Positions 45,150-53,458 of a DNA stretch of 64,000 bases are shown here, in pieces (positions within the stretch are counted from its first letter, which is position 1; each line of letters starts with the position of its first letter). The stretch comes from Methylotuvimicrobium sp. KM2. GTDB lineage: Bacteria > Pseudomonadota > Gammaproteobacteria > Methylococcales > Methylomonadaceae. Location: the NCBI RefSeq assembly GCF_038051925.1, contig NZ_CP150634.1, forward strand, positions 2,984,300-3,048,299, read 5' to 3'. Below the pieces are notes generated by a model. The model did not search any database and was not told the DNA's origin. It worked only from the letters and a program-made list of their open reading frames with translations. A program made the position numbers and the translations under genes.

Positions 45150-45647
45150 CGAAGAAGCGCGTGTAATCGAGACTAATTTCGCACTATGCTCGCCAAGCTT
45201 CGTCCAATCGGACGGCATCGTCAAAACTGCAAGCGTAGCGGTCGCAAGCAGCTTGCCGTCATCGGGCATCTCAATGCCGGCAACCAAATAATGCAATAAA
45301 GTTTCAAGACCGGGATTATGCCCCACCAACAAAACCCGTCCAATATCGGTCGGGCAGGCGGATAAAACAGTCTTAAAATCGGCTAATTCGGCTTCATAGA
45401 GACGCGAGTCCCGAATAATCTCTGAGTCGGAAAATCCTAACGCTTCACCCACTCTCTCCGCGGTAGTCAACGCACGCACGGCAGGCGAAGTAACGATCAA
45501 GCCGGGAATTAGTTTTTGCTTACGCATCCATTGTCCGATGCGAGCCGCGCCTTTTTTGCCGCGTTTTTTCAGAGGGCGATCGAAATCATCGGCATCGACC
45601 TCCCAATCCGATTTACCATGCCGAAGCAACATTAAAGTTCTAGCCAT
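45141..45647 (-). CDS. sixA: Phosphohistidine phosphatase SixA
   Basis: 168 residues of the histidine phosphatase superfamily. The catalytic RHG motif is in LMLLRHGKSDWE at the N-terminus, the second catalytic His in LVGHNPGLETLL near 108. The SixA pattern RPLKKRGKKGAARIG follows the active site. SixA removes phosphate from phosphohistidine proteins such as nitrogen-PTS NPr in E. coli. It is transcribed toward pstS, and the pstS promoter begins inside its 3' end. Confidence 0.9.
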   Translation of the reverse strand: MARTLMLLRHGKSDWEVDADDFDRPLKKRGKKGAARIGQWMRKQKLIPGLIVTSPAVRALTTAERVGEALGFSDSEIIRDSRLYEAELADFKTVLSACPTDIGRVLLVGHNPGLETLLHYLVAGIEMPDDGKLLATATLAVLTMPSDWTKLGEHSAKLVSITRASSLS

Positions 45648-45748
45648 CGCTCAAAAATCCCCACGCTAAAAACGAACCATAACCCAAAAACCAGCAATCC
45701 CCCATCCACCTTTCACCTCTGCCCTTGCCCCTTTGACCTATAGTATGC

Positions 45749-45776
45749 ATTCCCACGCTGGAGCGATGGGAACGAG
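45749..45776. repeat. Family F REP-like hairpin
   Basis: CATTCCCACGCTGGAGCGATGG followed by GAACGAGG is a slightly interrupted copy of the hairpin at 52521. Confidence 0.7.
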
Positions 45777-45833
45777 GAATCTTGACCTGTGTGACTCCGA
45801 TACCGTTTATTGACACCTGAGCTTTTCGGCTTT

Positions 45834-45857
45834 CCCTCACCTAACGCTAGGTGATGG
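45834..45857. repeat. Family E palindrome E2
   Basis: CCTCACCTAACGCTAGGTGA is a near-perfect palindrome; copies occur at 48627 and 63800. Confidence 0.7.
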
Positions 45858-45892
45858 ACGATCTGGGAATCGCGCCCACAAAGGGCTCCATC

Positions 45893-45945
45893 TACCTTTC
45901 CTCTTTCACCTTTCCTCTTTCCTCTTTTACCTTTAACCTAAAAAT
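45893..45945. repeat. Pyrimidine-rich simple repeat (TTTCCTC units)
   Basis: Repeated CCTTTCCTCTTTCACC-type units, the complement of the GA-rich tract at 31855. Confidence 0.7.
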
Positions 45946-45989
45946 TTTGTAATTTACTTTTCATATTAACTTGTTAGTATTCCAAAAAT

Positions 45990-47567
45990 ATGACAGTTTA
46001 TGGAAAAGCTTTTCCTGACAAATCCTTCAATGATATCCCGCCAATGACTACAACCACTTTGAACTTCGAATTCCCGGGGTATTTGACCGATAACAAATTT
46101 TTGAGCCAATTGGCTGACAAGGCGAATTTAAAACCTGTTTCCGAACACTATACTTTAATATCTTATTATGATAGCTTCGACTGGCGTCTTTATCGAGGCG
46201 GTATCATCTGCGAATTAAATCGCTCCCAAACAGTTTCTATTTTAACGTTGAAAAATCTTCATACCGGCCAACTGATCGCATCAGCCGACCTAGACTCTGT
46301 TCCTAAGTTCGCGAAAGAATTTCCGTCAGAAAACATCCGTAATCTACTCGCTCCATTACTCGAAATGCGTGCTCTACTGCCACTGACGACGCTGGAATGT
46401 ACTCGAAAATTTGTCAATGTACTGAATAAGGATGAAAAAACAGTATTGAAACTAATGATCGATACCTTCGAATATATCCCTTGCCGGCTTCAATTAACCC
46501 CGGTAAAAGGCTACGATAAAGCCGCGCTCAAGTTCATCGAAGCCTTGATTCGCATCGGTTTAGTCGAGTCCAATCATCCCCCGCTAATCGATGCGCTTAA
46601 AACTCAAGGACGAAAACCGAAGGATTATACCTCTAAGCTGAACATCAAGCTCGACCCGAAAATGCGCTCGGATCTTGCGGTTAAATATATTTTTAGCTAC
46701 TTACTAAAAGCCATAAAAATCAACGAACAAGACACCATTGCCGCTACCGACAGCGAATTTTTGCATGATTTTAGAGTCGCTGTACGAAGAACTCGTGCCG
46801 GACTCAATCAACTAAAAAATGTTTTACCCGACGCCGAAACGGCGCGTTTCAGCCATTTTTTTGCCTGGCTCGGTCAAATCACGACTCCGACACGCGATCT
46901 CGACGTTTATCTACTCGATTTCGACAATTATAAGAAAAGCGTGCCGCCCGCACTTAGAGAAGACTTAAATCCGCTTTACGACTTTATCGACCGCAAACAA
47001 AAGCAAGCGCAAAAAAATCTCGCCAAAAAATTAAAATCGCCGGACTATATCGCGCCGCTAATCGAATGGGAAGAATTTTTACGCTCGCCGACGATCAAAA
47101 GACCGACTCAAGCCAATGCCTTGCTACCGATCAAGACATTAGCCGACAAGCGCATCTTAAAAGTTTTCCGGCGCATCATCAAAGATGGGCAACGCATTAC
47201 CGATCAATCGCCTCCGGGGGAACTGCACGACTTACGAAAAACTTGCAAGAAATTGAGATATCTCATGGAGTTTTTTCAAAATCTGTACCCGAAAAATGAG
47301 ATCAGGTCATTGATTAAAAGCCTGAAACATTTCCAGGATATCCTAGGCGAATTCCAAGATCTCGAAGTCCAAGAGATTACCTTGAAAAAATTTAGCGAAG
47401 AGATGATGAACGAAGGAGTCCCGGCCGACACGTTTCTGGCAATGGGCGTTTTGATTCAAACGATAGACAAGTGCCGACAACAAGCACGCGAAGCTTTCCA
47501 GGAAAAGTTCGACACATTCGATCAACCCGATATTCAAGATGCGTTTCATTCGTTATTCGGTTGTTAG
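45990..47567 (+). CDS. CYTH-CHAD domain protein (polyphosphate-binding type)
   Basis: 525 residues. The N-terminal 200 residues form a CYTH-like domain (TTLNFEFPGYLTDNKF, SYYDSFDWRLYRGGIICEL); the usual ExExK start is degenerate, so triphosphatase activity is doubtful. From about 220 to the end is a helical CHAD domain with its conserved basic helices FLHDFRVAVRRTRAG and LHDLRKTCKKLRYLM. CHAD domains bind inorganic polyphosphate and locate to its granules. The start could also be at 46044. It sits next to the phosphate uptake genes and 41 bases before a ParA-type ATPase. Confidence 0.88.
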   Translation: MTVYGKAFPDKSFNDIPPMTTTTLNFEFPGYLTDNKFLSQLADKANLKPVSEHYTLISYYDSFDWRLYRGGIICELNRSQTVSILTLKNLHTGQLIASADLDSVPKFAKEFPSENIRNLLAPLLEMRALLPLTTLECTRKFVNVLNKDEKTVLKLMIDTFEYIPCRLQLTPVKGYDKAALKFIEALIRIGLVESNHPPLIDALKTQGRKPKDYTSKLNIKLDPKMRSDLAVKYIFSYLLKAIKINEQDTIAATDSEFLHDFRVAVRRTRAGLNQLKNVLPDAETARFSHFFAWLGQITTPTRDLDVYLLDFDNYKKSVPPALREDLNPLYDFIDRKQKQAQKNLAKKLKSPDYIAPLIEWEEFLRSPTIKRPTQANALLPIKTLADKRILKVFRRIIKDGQRITDQSPPGELHDLRKTCKKLRYLMEFFQNLYPKNEIRSLIKSLKHFQDILGEFQDLEVQEITLKKFSEEMMNEGVPADTFLAMGVLIQTIDKCRQQAREAFQEKFDTFDQPDIQDAFHSLFGC

Positions 47568-47608
47568 CGCCGATCGGCCTCAAGACATAGGGCACACAAG
47601 AAAACACT

Positions 47609-48349
47609 ATGAAAATCATTGCAACATTCAACATTAAAGGCGGCGTAGGAAAAACGTCCACGGCCGTCAATCTTGCTTATTTGGCGGCATGTGGCGGGTC
47701 GCACACTTTAGTGTGGGACCTGGATCCTCAAGGGGCGAGTAGCTACTACTTCAGAATCAAGCCCAAAATCAAGGGCGGCAGCAAAAAATTGATCGAAGGC
47801 AAACATGAATTGGACGATATGATTAAAGGTACCGATTTCGATAACCTTGACTTGCTGCCTTCGGACTTTTCTTTTAGAAATCTTGATTTAGTGCTGGAAA
47901 GCAAGAAAAAGCCGACACATCAGCTCGAAAAACTATTGAAACCACTCTCTCAGGAGTACGATTTCATCTTCCTGGATTGTCCGCCGAGCATCTCATTATT
48001 ATCGGAAGCCGTCTTCAAAACCGCAGACATATTGCTATCGCCCGTCATTCCGACGACGCTTTCAATAAGAACGCTGGATCAATTGAAGCAATTTCTCAAA
48101 AAAGAGAATAATAAAAAAATACGAGTCATGCCGTTTTTTTCGATGGTCGATCGCCGCAAAAAAATGCACCTCGACATCCTTGAAACGACCCCCAAACAAT
48201 TCCCGGAATTGCTGAAATCGGCGATCCCTTATGCCAGCGACATCGAACGCATGGGCCTTGAACGCATGCCGCTAGGCGGCTTCGTCAAAAGAGGCCGATC
48301 ATTACAAGCCTATCAAGATCTCTGGGAAGAAATAAACCGTAATTTGTAG
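47609..48349 (+). CDS. ParA/MinD-family ATPase
   Basis: 246 residues. The deviant Walker A FNIKGGVGKTSTAVNLAYL, switch I region WDLDPQGAS and Walker B FIFLDCPPS are intact, so it should bind ATP and dimerise as ParA-type cargo-positioning ATPases do. It has no N-terminal helix-turn-helix, and no parB-like gene follows, so a chromosome or plasmid partition role is unlikely. It lies 41 bases after the CHAD gene and is probably in the same transcript. Confidence 0.88.
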   Translation: MKIIATFNIKGGVGKTSTAVNLAYLAACGGSHTLVWDLDPQGASSYYFRIKPKIKGGSKKLIEGKHELDDMIKGTDFDNLDLLPSDFSFRNLDLVLESKKKPTHQLEKLLKPLSQEYDFIFLDCPPSISLLSEAVFKTADILLSPVIPTTLSIRTLDQLKQFLKKENNKKIRVMPFFSMVDRRKKMHLDILETTPKQFPELLKSAIPYASDIERMGLERMPLGGFVKRGRSLQAYQDLWEEINRNL

Positions 48350-48520
48350 TCGATTTTTAAAAATAAATATTGAATGGCAATCAAATTCTTAAAGAGGCTA
48401 CTTCATTACCAATTCTATCGACTTCCTTTTGATTGAAAAACCGTCTAAGCATTTCGTGAAAAATATATCCATCGTAGATCAAAATTCGGCACCGGGGTGT
48501 CCGTCAAAGGACGCCGTGAG

Positions 48521-48585
48521 CCCAACACCTAAATTCCATAGGTCTTTAGCAATGATTCAAAATCATGGCTTATTTAGGTGCTGGG
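48521..48585. mobile_element. 65-bp palindromic element C2
   Basis: Starts CCCAACACCTAAATTCC and ends TATTTAGGTGCTGGG, flanked by TGAG (48517-48520) and TGAA (48586-48589). It is nearly identical to C3b at 52320 in the same orientation relative to the host hairpin, and the same length as C1. Confidence 0.75.
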
Positions 48586-48626
48586 TGAATACGTCCCTGT
48601 AGGCTCTATGCCAGCTCCATGCTGGT

Positions 48627-48649
48627 CCCTCACCTAGCGTTAGGTGAGG
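48627..48649. repeat. Family E palindrome E1, inserted in A5
   Basis: CCTCACCTAGCGTTAGGTGAGG is a palindrome with a 3-base centre. The matching place in A1 and A4 has CAAAGCC instead, so it was added to this copy of family A. Confidence 0.75.
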
Positions 48650-48756
48650 AATCGAACACCCCGGCGCCTCCCCGGGCACTGCCGAAATTTGAAGTGCGAA
48701 AGGTATAACTTCGTGGAGCCATGAGTTTCATAGCAGGCTCGATAACTCGTTTGACA

Positions 48757-48793
48757 AGATCCCGGTGCCGAATTTTGATCTACGAGGGGTATA
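48757..48793. repeat. Family A half element A6 (inverted)
   Basis: CCGGTGCCGAATTTTGATC followed by GGGGTATA is the reverse complement of a family A left end. Left of it is CTCGTTTGACAAG-like sequence resembling a family B end, so this is a chimeric or truncated element. Confidence 0.6.
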
Positions 48794-48815
48794 ACAAGTC
48801 CAAATCTGCGAACTT

Positions 48816-49817
48816 TTACAGCAACTGCCTCTTAACCCATTCGATTGACTTTTCGATACCATCGCCGAACGGCACCGCCGGTTCAAACCCCAATCGGCTG
48901 CGTGCTTTATCGATCGAAAAATCCTGATGAACACCGAGAACCTGCACAGCCTGTCTCGATAATAAGGCTTGCGTTTGCAAACCTGTGACGCCTCTGACAT
49001 GGCGGTAACCACTTTCCAAAAAGTGTCCCAGCCTAAACGCTAAAGGATACGGCAAACTGATTTTTCGATAACGCGAGCCAAGCCCCAATGCAATATGATC
49101 GACAAATTCGGCCCAGGTTACCGAACTCGCATCCGAAACATTAAACACTTCGCCAAAGGCGTTTTCATTGAATAGCGTCAACTCGATTGCATCGATGAGG
49201 TTATCAATATATGTCAAACCGGCACATTGCTTACCGCCGTCAATCAATAACATGAAGCCGGATTCGACCGCTTTTGCAATTTCACCGACCAACGTTTTCG
49301 AACCGGGACCGTATATCGTTGCGGGACGCAAGATCGTATGCACCACCGAACTAGCCGAAACGATGCCCTCGGCTTCTTTTTTGGTTTCCGCATACCAATT
49401 CGCAAATTTTTCCGCCGGTCGATGATCTTCCGTCACGCCTCTTTTTCCGGAATGACCGTAGACATCGGTCGTACTGACATGAATGAAATGACTAATTCCG
49501 CATTTAGCCGCTTCCTTAACCAGGACCCGAGTCGCACCAACATTCGCGGTTTTGATTTCGTGCACGGTTCCCCAATCCGAGACTAAGGCCGCACAATGAA
49601 TCACGACATCGCAACCGGTTAACGCTTCACCGACAAAACCGGCATCGGTTAAAAATCCGCGCTTGAGCTCGACTTGCGGCCGCTCGAGCCCTAAGGCATT
49701 GGAGGTCGGCCTTAGCAGGCACACCACCGAATGACCTTGGCTACACAAGCGCTCAACCAAACGTTTGCCGACAAATCCCGATGCGCCGGTCACGGCGACT
49801 TTGAGGCTTGGGACCAT
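48816..49817 (-). CDS. NAD-dependent epimerase/dehydratase (extended SDR, 3-beta-HSD/HpnA-like)
   Basis: 333 residues. The NAD site VAVTGASGFVGKRL is at the N-terminus, catalytic Ser in HVSTTDVYG near 117 and the YxxxK pair in WYAETKKEAE near 142. The pattern matches 3-beta-hydroxysteroid dehydrogenase-like or hopanoid-associated HpnA-like extended SDRs; the substrate cannot be read from sequence. Start at ATG 49817, with GGGAGG at 49824-49829; the A of the ATG is the last base of the upstream gene stop (TGATG). This tight coupling to the aminotransferase implies a shared pathway. Confidence 0.8.
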   Translation of the reverse strand: MVPSLKVAVTGASGFVGKRLVERLCSQGHSVVCLLRPTSNALGLERPQVELKRGFLTDAGFVGEALTGCDVVIHCAALVSDWGTVHEIKTANVGATRVLVKEAAKCGISHFIHVSTTDVYGHSGKRGVTEDHRPAEKFANWYAETKKEAEGIVSASSVVHTILRPATIYGPGSKTLVGEIAKAVESGFMLLIDGGKQCAGLTYIDNLIDAIELTLFNENAFGEVFNVSDASSVTWAEFVDHIALGLGSRYRKISLPYPLAFRLGHFLESGYRHVRGVTGLQTQALLSRQAVQVLGVHQDFSIDKARSRLGFEPAVPFGDGIEKSIEWVKRQLL

Positions 49818-51223
49818 CAATAGCCTCCCTTGATCGTTCGCTTCGCGATTTGATAAATCGTCTTCCAGTTTTCGCTGCCGACTTCCTGGCTGTTACGCAA
49901 AATCGCCTCCATCGCATTCAGGAAATGATCGACTTCTTTTTCGGTGATCACCATCGTCGGCAACAGTTTGATCACATCGTTATGGCCGGACGCCATTGTG
50001 ATGATCTGATGATCGCGGTGTAGCGGAATCACGATCAACTGCGGGAACAGGCCGGCGCTCGCGGCATGAATCAATTTCCATTCCATTTTACTGCGCAACG
50101 ATTCGGGACAACCCAGTTCGAAACCGATCATCAAGCCCATGCCGCGTACGTCCTTGAGCAGCGAATAACGCTCTTTCAATTTGTTCAATCCGTCCATCAA
50201 ACGCTTGCCCATCGCGTCGGCATTCTCGACCAATTTGTCATTTTCCATCACTTCGAGCGTCGCGAGTCCCGCGACCATCGCCAAACGATTACGTGCATAA
50301 GTCGAATGATGCACATAACAACGATCGAGCGTATTGAAGACTTTATCGAAAATGCTGCGCCGCGAGATCATCGCGCCGACCGGCATGTGACCGCCGCTCA
50401 AGGCTTTTGCGACCAATACGAAATCGGGCTCGATACCCCAATGATCGAGCGCGAACCAACGCCCGGTTCGTCCGAGCCCGGATTGAATCTCGTCGAAGAT
50501 CAAGAAGGTGCCGTATTTACGGCACAGGCGTTCGACTTCTTTGAAATAACCGTGGCTCGGCATCGTCACAGCGCGTCCCTGAATCGGTTCGACGATGAAC
50601 GCCGCGACGTCCCTCGCGCTCAATTCTTCTTCGAGCCGCTCCAGATCATTAAACGGCACCCTATCGCAGCCCGGCAACAGCGGACCAAACCCTTTGCGGA
50701 AATATTCCTCGCTCGATACCGACAATGCCCCGTAAGTCAGGCCATGATAACCGCTCTCGCATGACAGCAGGCGATGACGCTTCGACGCCGCGCGTGCGAA
50801 CTTCAATGCCGCCTCGACCGTTTCTGTGCCCGAGTTCGTGAAAAACACACGGTCCAAACCGTCCGGCAAGCGTTTGCACAGATTCTCGGCCAACAAACCG
50901 GACAAGGTCGAATGATGAATTTGCACGCCGTCCGGCAAATTCGAATCCAGGGCCTTGATCAATGCGCGATTGATCGCTTGATGATTGTGCCCGAGGCTCG
51001 CGAAACCTTCGCCGCTGTGCATGTCCAAATAGGCCTTGCCTTCGTTGTCGTAGAGATAATTCCCTTCGGCTTTCGCATAATGCTTGTTGAAGCCAAGGAT
51101 ATCCATCACTTCGACCAGTTTCGGATTCATATACTCGCTGGCCAAATCATAGCTGTGTGTATGGCGTTCCTCGTATTCGCTTAGAAACTTCATGTCGATA
51201 TCCCATACATTTGAATCGCTCAC
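49817..51223 (-). CDS. Class III PLP aminotransferase (acetylornithine/HpnO-like)
   Basis: 468 residues. PLP-site motifs: FTNSGTETVEAALKFAR, FDEIQSGLGRTGRWFA (PLP-ring Asp) and the Schiff-base lysine in VLVAKALSGGHMPVG. It belongs to the ornithine/acetylornithine/GABA aminotransferase group. In methanotrophs a relative, HpnO, makes the amino group of 35-aminobacteriohopanepolyols; the HpnN-like gene 7 kb away and the coupled SDR make this a candidate, not a proof. Third-codon positions look richer in G/C than in neighbouring genes, as often seen for strongly expressed genes. Confidence 0.82.
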   Translation of the reverse strand: MSDSNVWDIDMKFLSEYEERHTHSYDLASEYMNPKLVEVMDILGFNKHYAKAEGNYLYDNEGKAYLDMHSGEGFASLGHNHQAINRALIKALDSNLPDGVQIHHSTLSGLLAENLCKRLPDGLDRVFFTNSGTETVEAALKFARAASKRHRLLSCESGYHGLTYGALSVSSEEYFRKGFGPLLPGCDRVPFNDLERLEEELSARDVAAFIVEPIQGRAVTMPSHGYFKEVERLCRKYGTFLIFDEIQSGLGRTGRWFALDHWGIEPDFVLVAKALSGGHMPVGAMISRRSIFDKVFNTLDRCYVHHSTYARNRLAMVAGLATLEVMENDKLVENADAMGKRLMDGLNKLKERYSLLKDVRGMGLMIGFELGCPESLRSKMEWKLIHAASAGLFPQLIVIPLHRDHQIITMASGHNDVIKLLPTMVITEKEVDHFLNAMEAILRNSQEVGSENWKTIYQIAKRTIKGGY

Positions 51224-51422
51224 ATTGACTCCTCAATCGTTTTATTTATAAAAATAATTAATTCCATTAGTAAAACTCTTCATTGACGACCGTTCGATTC
51301 GATCGAAAACGCGGCAAAACAAAACCTGTTATTTTTATCGATTATTCTTTCATAAATCTTACAACCGGCTGTTTTCAGATTCGTTCATCTTGCCCGCCTA
51401 TTCCGGAATGAAAATTGACGCG

Positions 51423-51732
51423 TTACCGGCAAAAGTCAAGCTCAATTCGTGCATTGCACGCGCAAGCGACATACAGCAGATTTCTGTCCCTCTCTGGCGC
51501 ATAATTCTTTTCGGAAGTGTCGGGCACGATTTCCCGCGTGGAATTTTTTCGGCATGATCCTTCTGCGCCCGGTTTCCCCAGAAATAGATCTACTCTTGAA
51601 TGTCTCAGCATATCGCCTGACTCGGACATCGATGCTTTCGAGAGCGCCGCCGAGTTTGGTTTCGACTTGTTCAAGGTAGGTTCTTTCAGCGGCTTCGATA
51701 GAATTGCATATCGTGGGATGGGTCACGATTAA
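51423..51732 (-). pseudogene. Frame-shifted remnant resembling the end of a UvrD-like helicase
   Basis: One minus-strand frame reads VTHPTICNSIEAAERTYLE, and a second, shifted frame later reads ERDRNLLYVACACNARIELD. The latter resembles helicase motif VI (E-R-R-L-L-Y-V-A-x-T-R-A). There is no intact start or ATPase motif. The remnant is short and the match is by eye, so the family call is weak. Confidence 0.35.
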
Positions 51733-51816
51733 AACTGTAATGATTCGAACGATTGCGGATCGACCTCGGCCTAACAGAAAGTTTTTCGATTGAAAATCCT
51801 TGCGGGGGAGCTCAAC

Positions 51817-51978
51817 ATGAAAAAATTTAATAAAATAAACATTTTCATGTTTTTTGTATATTTTGTGAACAAAGTCCTGTTTCGGGGATCATTTCCCTTC
51901 GATCTCATCTTGGCAATTCGAACAAAAGGAGGCGCGGGATCAGCGTTAAGTCTTTCGGCCGTCGCATCGCCGCATTAA
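51817..51978 (+). CDS. Doubtful small hydrophobic ORF
   Basis: 53 codons, preceded by the strong ribosome-binding sequence GGGGGAG. The peptide MKKFNKINIFMFFVYFVNKV is signal- or membrane-like, but the rest is low in information and shows no known family. It may be the truncated start of a lost gene. Confidence 0.25.
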   Translation: MKKFNKINIFMFFVYFVNKVLFRGSFPFDLILAIRTKGGAGSALSLSAVASPH

Positions 51979-52263
51979 CAGCACTCGCCGTAATTCCCCG
52001 AATCGATTCGAGCCAGCGCGGCGCGTAGCGCTTCTCGCCGCGTTGCATTCGCTCTTTTAAACCTGCCGGTATTGGCCACCTGTATGCCTTCTGCCACATT
52101 GGTTAAGAACGAGCATGAAATAACTTAGACAACTGTTGGAAGGGGGTTTGGTGGCTCGATTGACAGGTGTCGGCGGCAGGGCAGATTTTTGCTCCTGCAA
52201 AATCTGCATTCATGCCATCCATGGCAATCAGATTCCGCCGTCAAGCCTACATGGACGTATTCA

Positions 52264-52315
52264 CTCAGCACCTAAATTCCATAGCCTAATGGCCATGTTT
52301 AAGTCTTTTGGATAA
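52264..52315. mobile_element. C-type element C3a (truncated)
   Basis: CAGCACCTAAATTCCATAG begins a copy of the C1 subtype that stops early at GGATAA. It is bordered by TTCA (complement of TGAA) on both sides (52260-52263 and 52316-52319). Confidence 0.65.
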
Positions 52316-52319
52316 TTCA

Positions 52320-52384
52320 TCCAGCACCTAAATAAGCCATGATTTTGAATCATTGCCAAAGACCTATGGAATTTAGGTGCTGGG
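52320..52384. mobile_element. 65-bp palindromic element C3b
   Basis: Reverse complement of the C2 sequence with very few differences, between TTCA copies at 52316-52319 and 52385-52388. With C3a this makes three TTCA copies around two elements, as expected from a second insertion at the same target. Confidence 0.75.
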
Positions 52385-52520
52385 TTCACGGCGTCCTGTC
52401 AAGCGAGTCACTAAACCGCCACAAAGCCTACTACTTGTAGAAGTTATTTTGTGCATATTCCTTAGTTGTTTTTCCAATAACACCTTAGGAAACATATTTT
52501 GCTTACGGCGAGACCGGTAT

Positions 52521-52550
52521 GCGTTCCCACGCTGGAGCGTGGGAACGAGG
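52521..52550. repeat. Family F REP-like hairpin
   Basis: CGTTCCCACGC and GCGTGGGAACG form a perfect 11-bp stem around TGGA, the cleanest copy of this hairpin in the window. It lies downstream of the usp gene and could serve as a transcript 3' end. Confidence 0.8.
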
Positions 52551-52591
52551 CAAACCATTCATGACTTGTCGGGGGTAACGCTTGACCGGCT

Positions 52592-53458
52592 TTATCTCAG
52601 CAGCAATAACGGTTTTTTGCTATGCAGCAGCATTTTCGCGGTGAAACTGCCGAGCAAGAGATCGCGTAATTTTGTATGACTGAACGCGCCCATCACGGTC
52701 ATGTCGATATCATGGGTTTCTTGATATTCACAGAGCACCAAATCGGGTTTTCCTGCCAGTTTTTGTGCGACCACCTCGATGCCGCCTGCTTGCTTCAGCT
52801 TGTTCTCGGCTATTTCGAGCAACTTACCTTTATCGTCACCTTTGCTGACACAAATCAAATAACAAATTAAACCTTTATATAAGGGGCTGTTCGCAACGAT
52901 GTCGAGTGCTTTTTCGGACGCCGCGCTACCGTCATAGGCAAGCATGATGCGCTTGGGAGCCTTGAATGGCTCGTTGACCACCAATATCGGTCTATGTAAA
53001 GAACGGATGATCGATTCCAGTTTCGCGCCGATCTTGTCGGGATGATTTTCATGCACTTTACCGCGTAGACCAATCACTAATACTCGCGTGACATCCTCTA
53101 GCTCTATCAAAGCCTCGACTAGACTTCCGTGCCGTTGCGTCAGGATAGGATCGCTAATTCCGGATTGCATGACGCGTTGCTTTGCGGTTTCGAGCAACAG
53201 CTTGCCTTGCTGCAAACGCAATTTGATACGCTGCTGATCCAATTGCGTAATTTCTTCCAACAATTCGTCGCGGCTGTCCAGACCGATATTGCCGGACAGA
53301 TCGGACATTGTCGCGGTCTCGGGATGATGATCGATCGTGTGTAGTAATTTCAGCGGTACTTCGACGCGCTGCGCGATCCAGGCCGCGTAATCGCATACCG
53401 CTTCGGTCAGCGCCGATCCGTCGATACAAGCCAGCACTCTATTTTCGTTATTATTCAT
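52592..53458 (-). CDS. Universal stress protein with two Usp domains
   Basis: 288 residues with tandem Usp folds: about 1-140 (RVLACIDGSALTEAVCDYAAW, VLVIGLRGK) and 150-288 (KRIMLAYDGSAASEKALDIV, TVMGAFSHTKLRDLLLGS). The second domain has a G-x2-x-x-L-L-G-S-type nucleotide-binding end; the first looks degenerate. Its start overlaps the stop of the SulP gene by one base (TAATG), so translation is coupled. The pairing suggests the Usp regulates or reports on the transporter. Confidence 0.9.
   Translation of the reverse strand: MNNNENRVLACIDGSALTEAVCDYAAWIAQRVEVPLKLLHTIDHHPETATMSDLSGNIGLDSRDELLEEITQLDQQRIKLRLQQGKLLLETAKQRVMQSGISDPILTQRHGSLVEALIELEDVTRVLVIGLRGKVHENHPDKIGAKLESIIRSLHRPILVVNEPFKAPKRIMLAYDGSAASEKALDIVANSPLYKGLICYLICVSKGDDKGKLLEIAENKLKQAGGIEVVAQKLAGKPDLVLCEYQETHDIDMTVMGAFSHTKLRDLLLGSFTAKMLLHSKKPLLLLR

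Larger units (their letters stand above)
45648..45989. other. sixA-CHAD divergent gap
   Basis: This 342-base divergent gap contains a family F hairpin (45749-45776), a family E palindrome (45834-45857) and a pyrimidine-rich tract (45893-45945). AATTTACTTTTCATATTAACTT before the CHAD gene is AT-rich and may hold its promoter. Confidence 0.5.
48464..48707. repeat. Family A element A5 with nested C2 and E1
   Basis: 244-bp copy with family A ends. The core hairpin is split by C2 at the same place as in A1, and a second palindrome (E1) is inserted after CCATGCTGG. Confidence 0.85.
48350..48815. other. Repeat-filled region between convergent genes
   Basis: 466 bases containing A5 (with nested C2 and E1) and a half-element A6. 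The first 110 bases after the ParA-like gene show nothing I recognise. Confidence 0.6.
52144..52465. repeat. Family B repeat B4 with tandem C insertions
   Basis: Outer arms GGTTTGGTGGCTCGATTGAC and GTCAAGCGAGTCACTAAACC are inverted copies. The inside matches repeat B3 in reverse. The core hairpin GGACGTATTCA...GGCGTCC is interrupted by two C-type elements in a row (C3a and C3b). Confidence 0.85.
51224..52591. other. 1.37-kb region with gene remnants and nested repeats
   Basis: No intact gene is visible. It holds a frame-shifted helicase-like remnant (51423-51732), a doubtful short frame (51817-51978), the large repeat B4 with two C elements, and a family F hairpin (52521-52550). The composition is uneven, as in a region that has gained and lost genes. 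Confidence 0.6.

Noticed and set aside
47609..48349. Chromosome or plasmid partition locus (ParA)
   Set aside because: No parB gene or parS-like repeats nearby and no N-terminal DNA-binding domain; the neighbour is a CHAD protein instead.
51905..52099. Minus-strand frame of 64 codons (MWQKAYRWPIPAGLKERM...)
   Set aside because: No family recognised, no ribosome binding site, inside a region of broken sequence; not enough support to call a gene.
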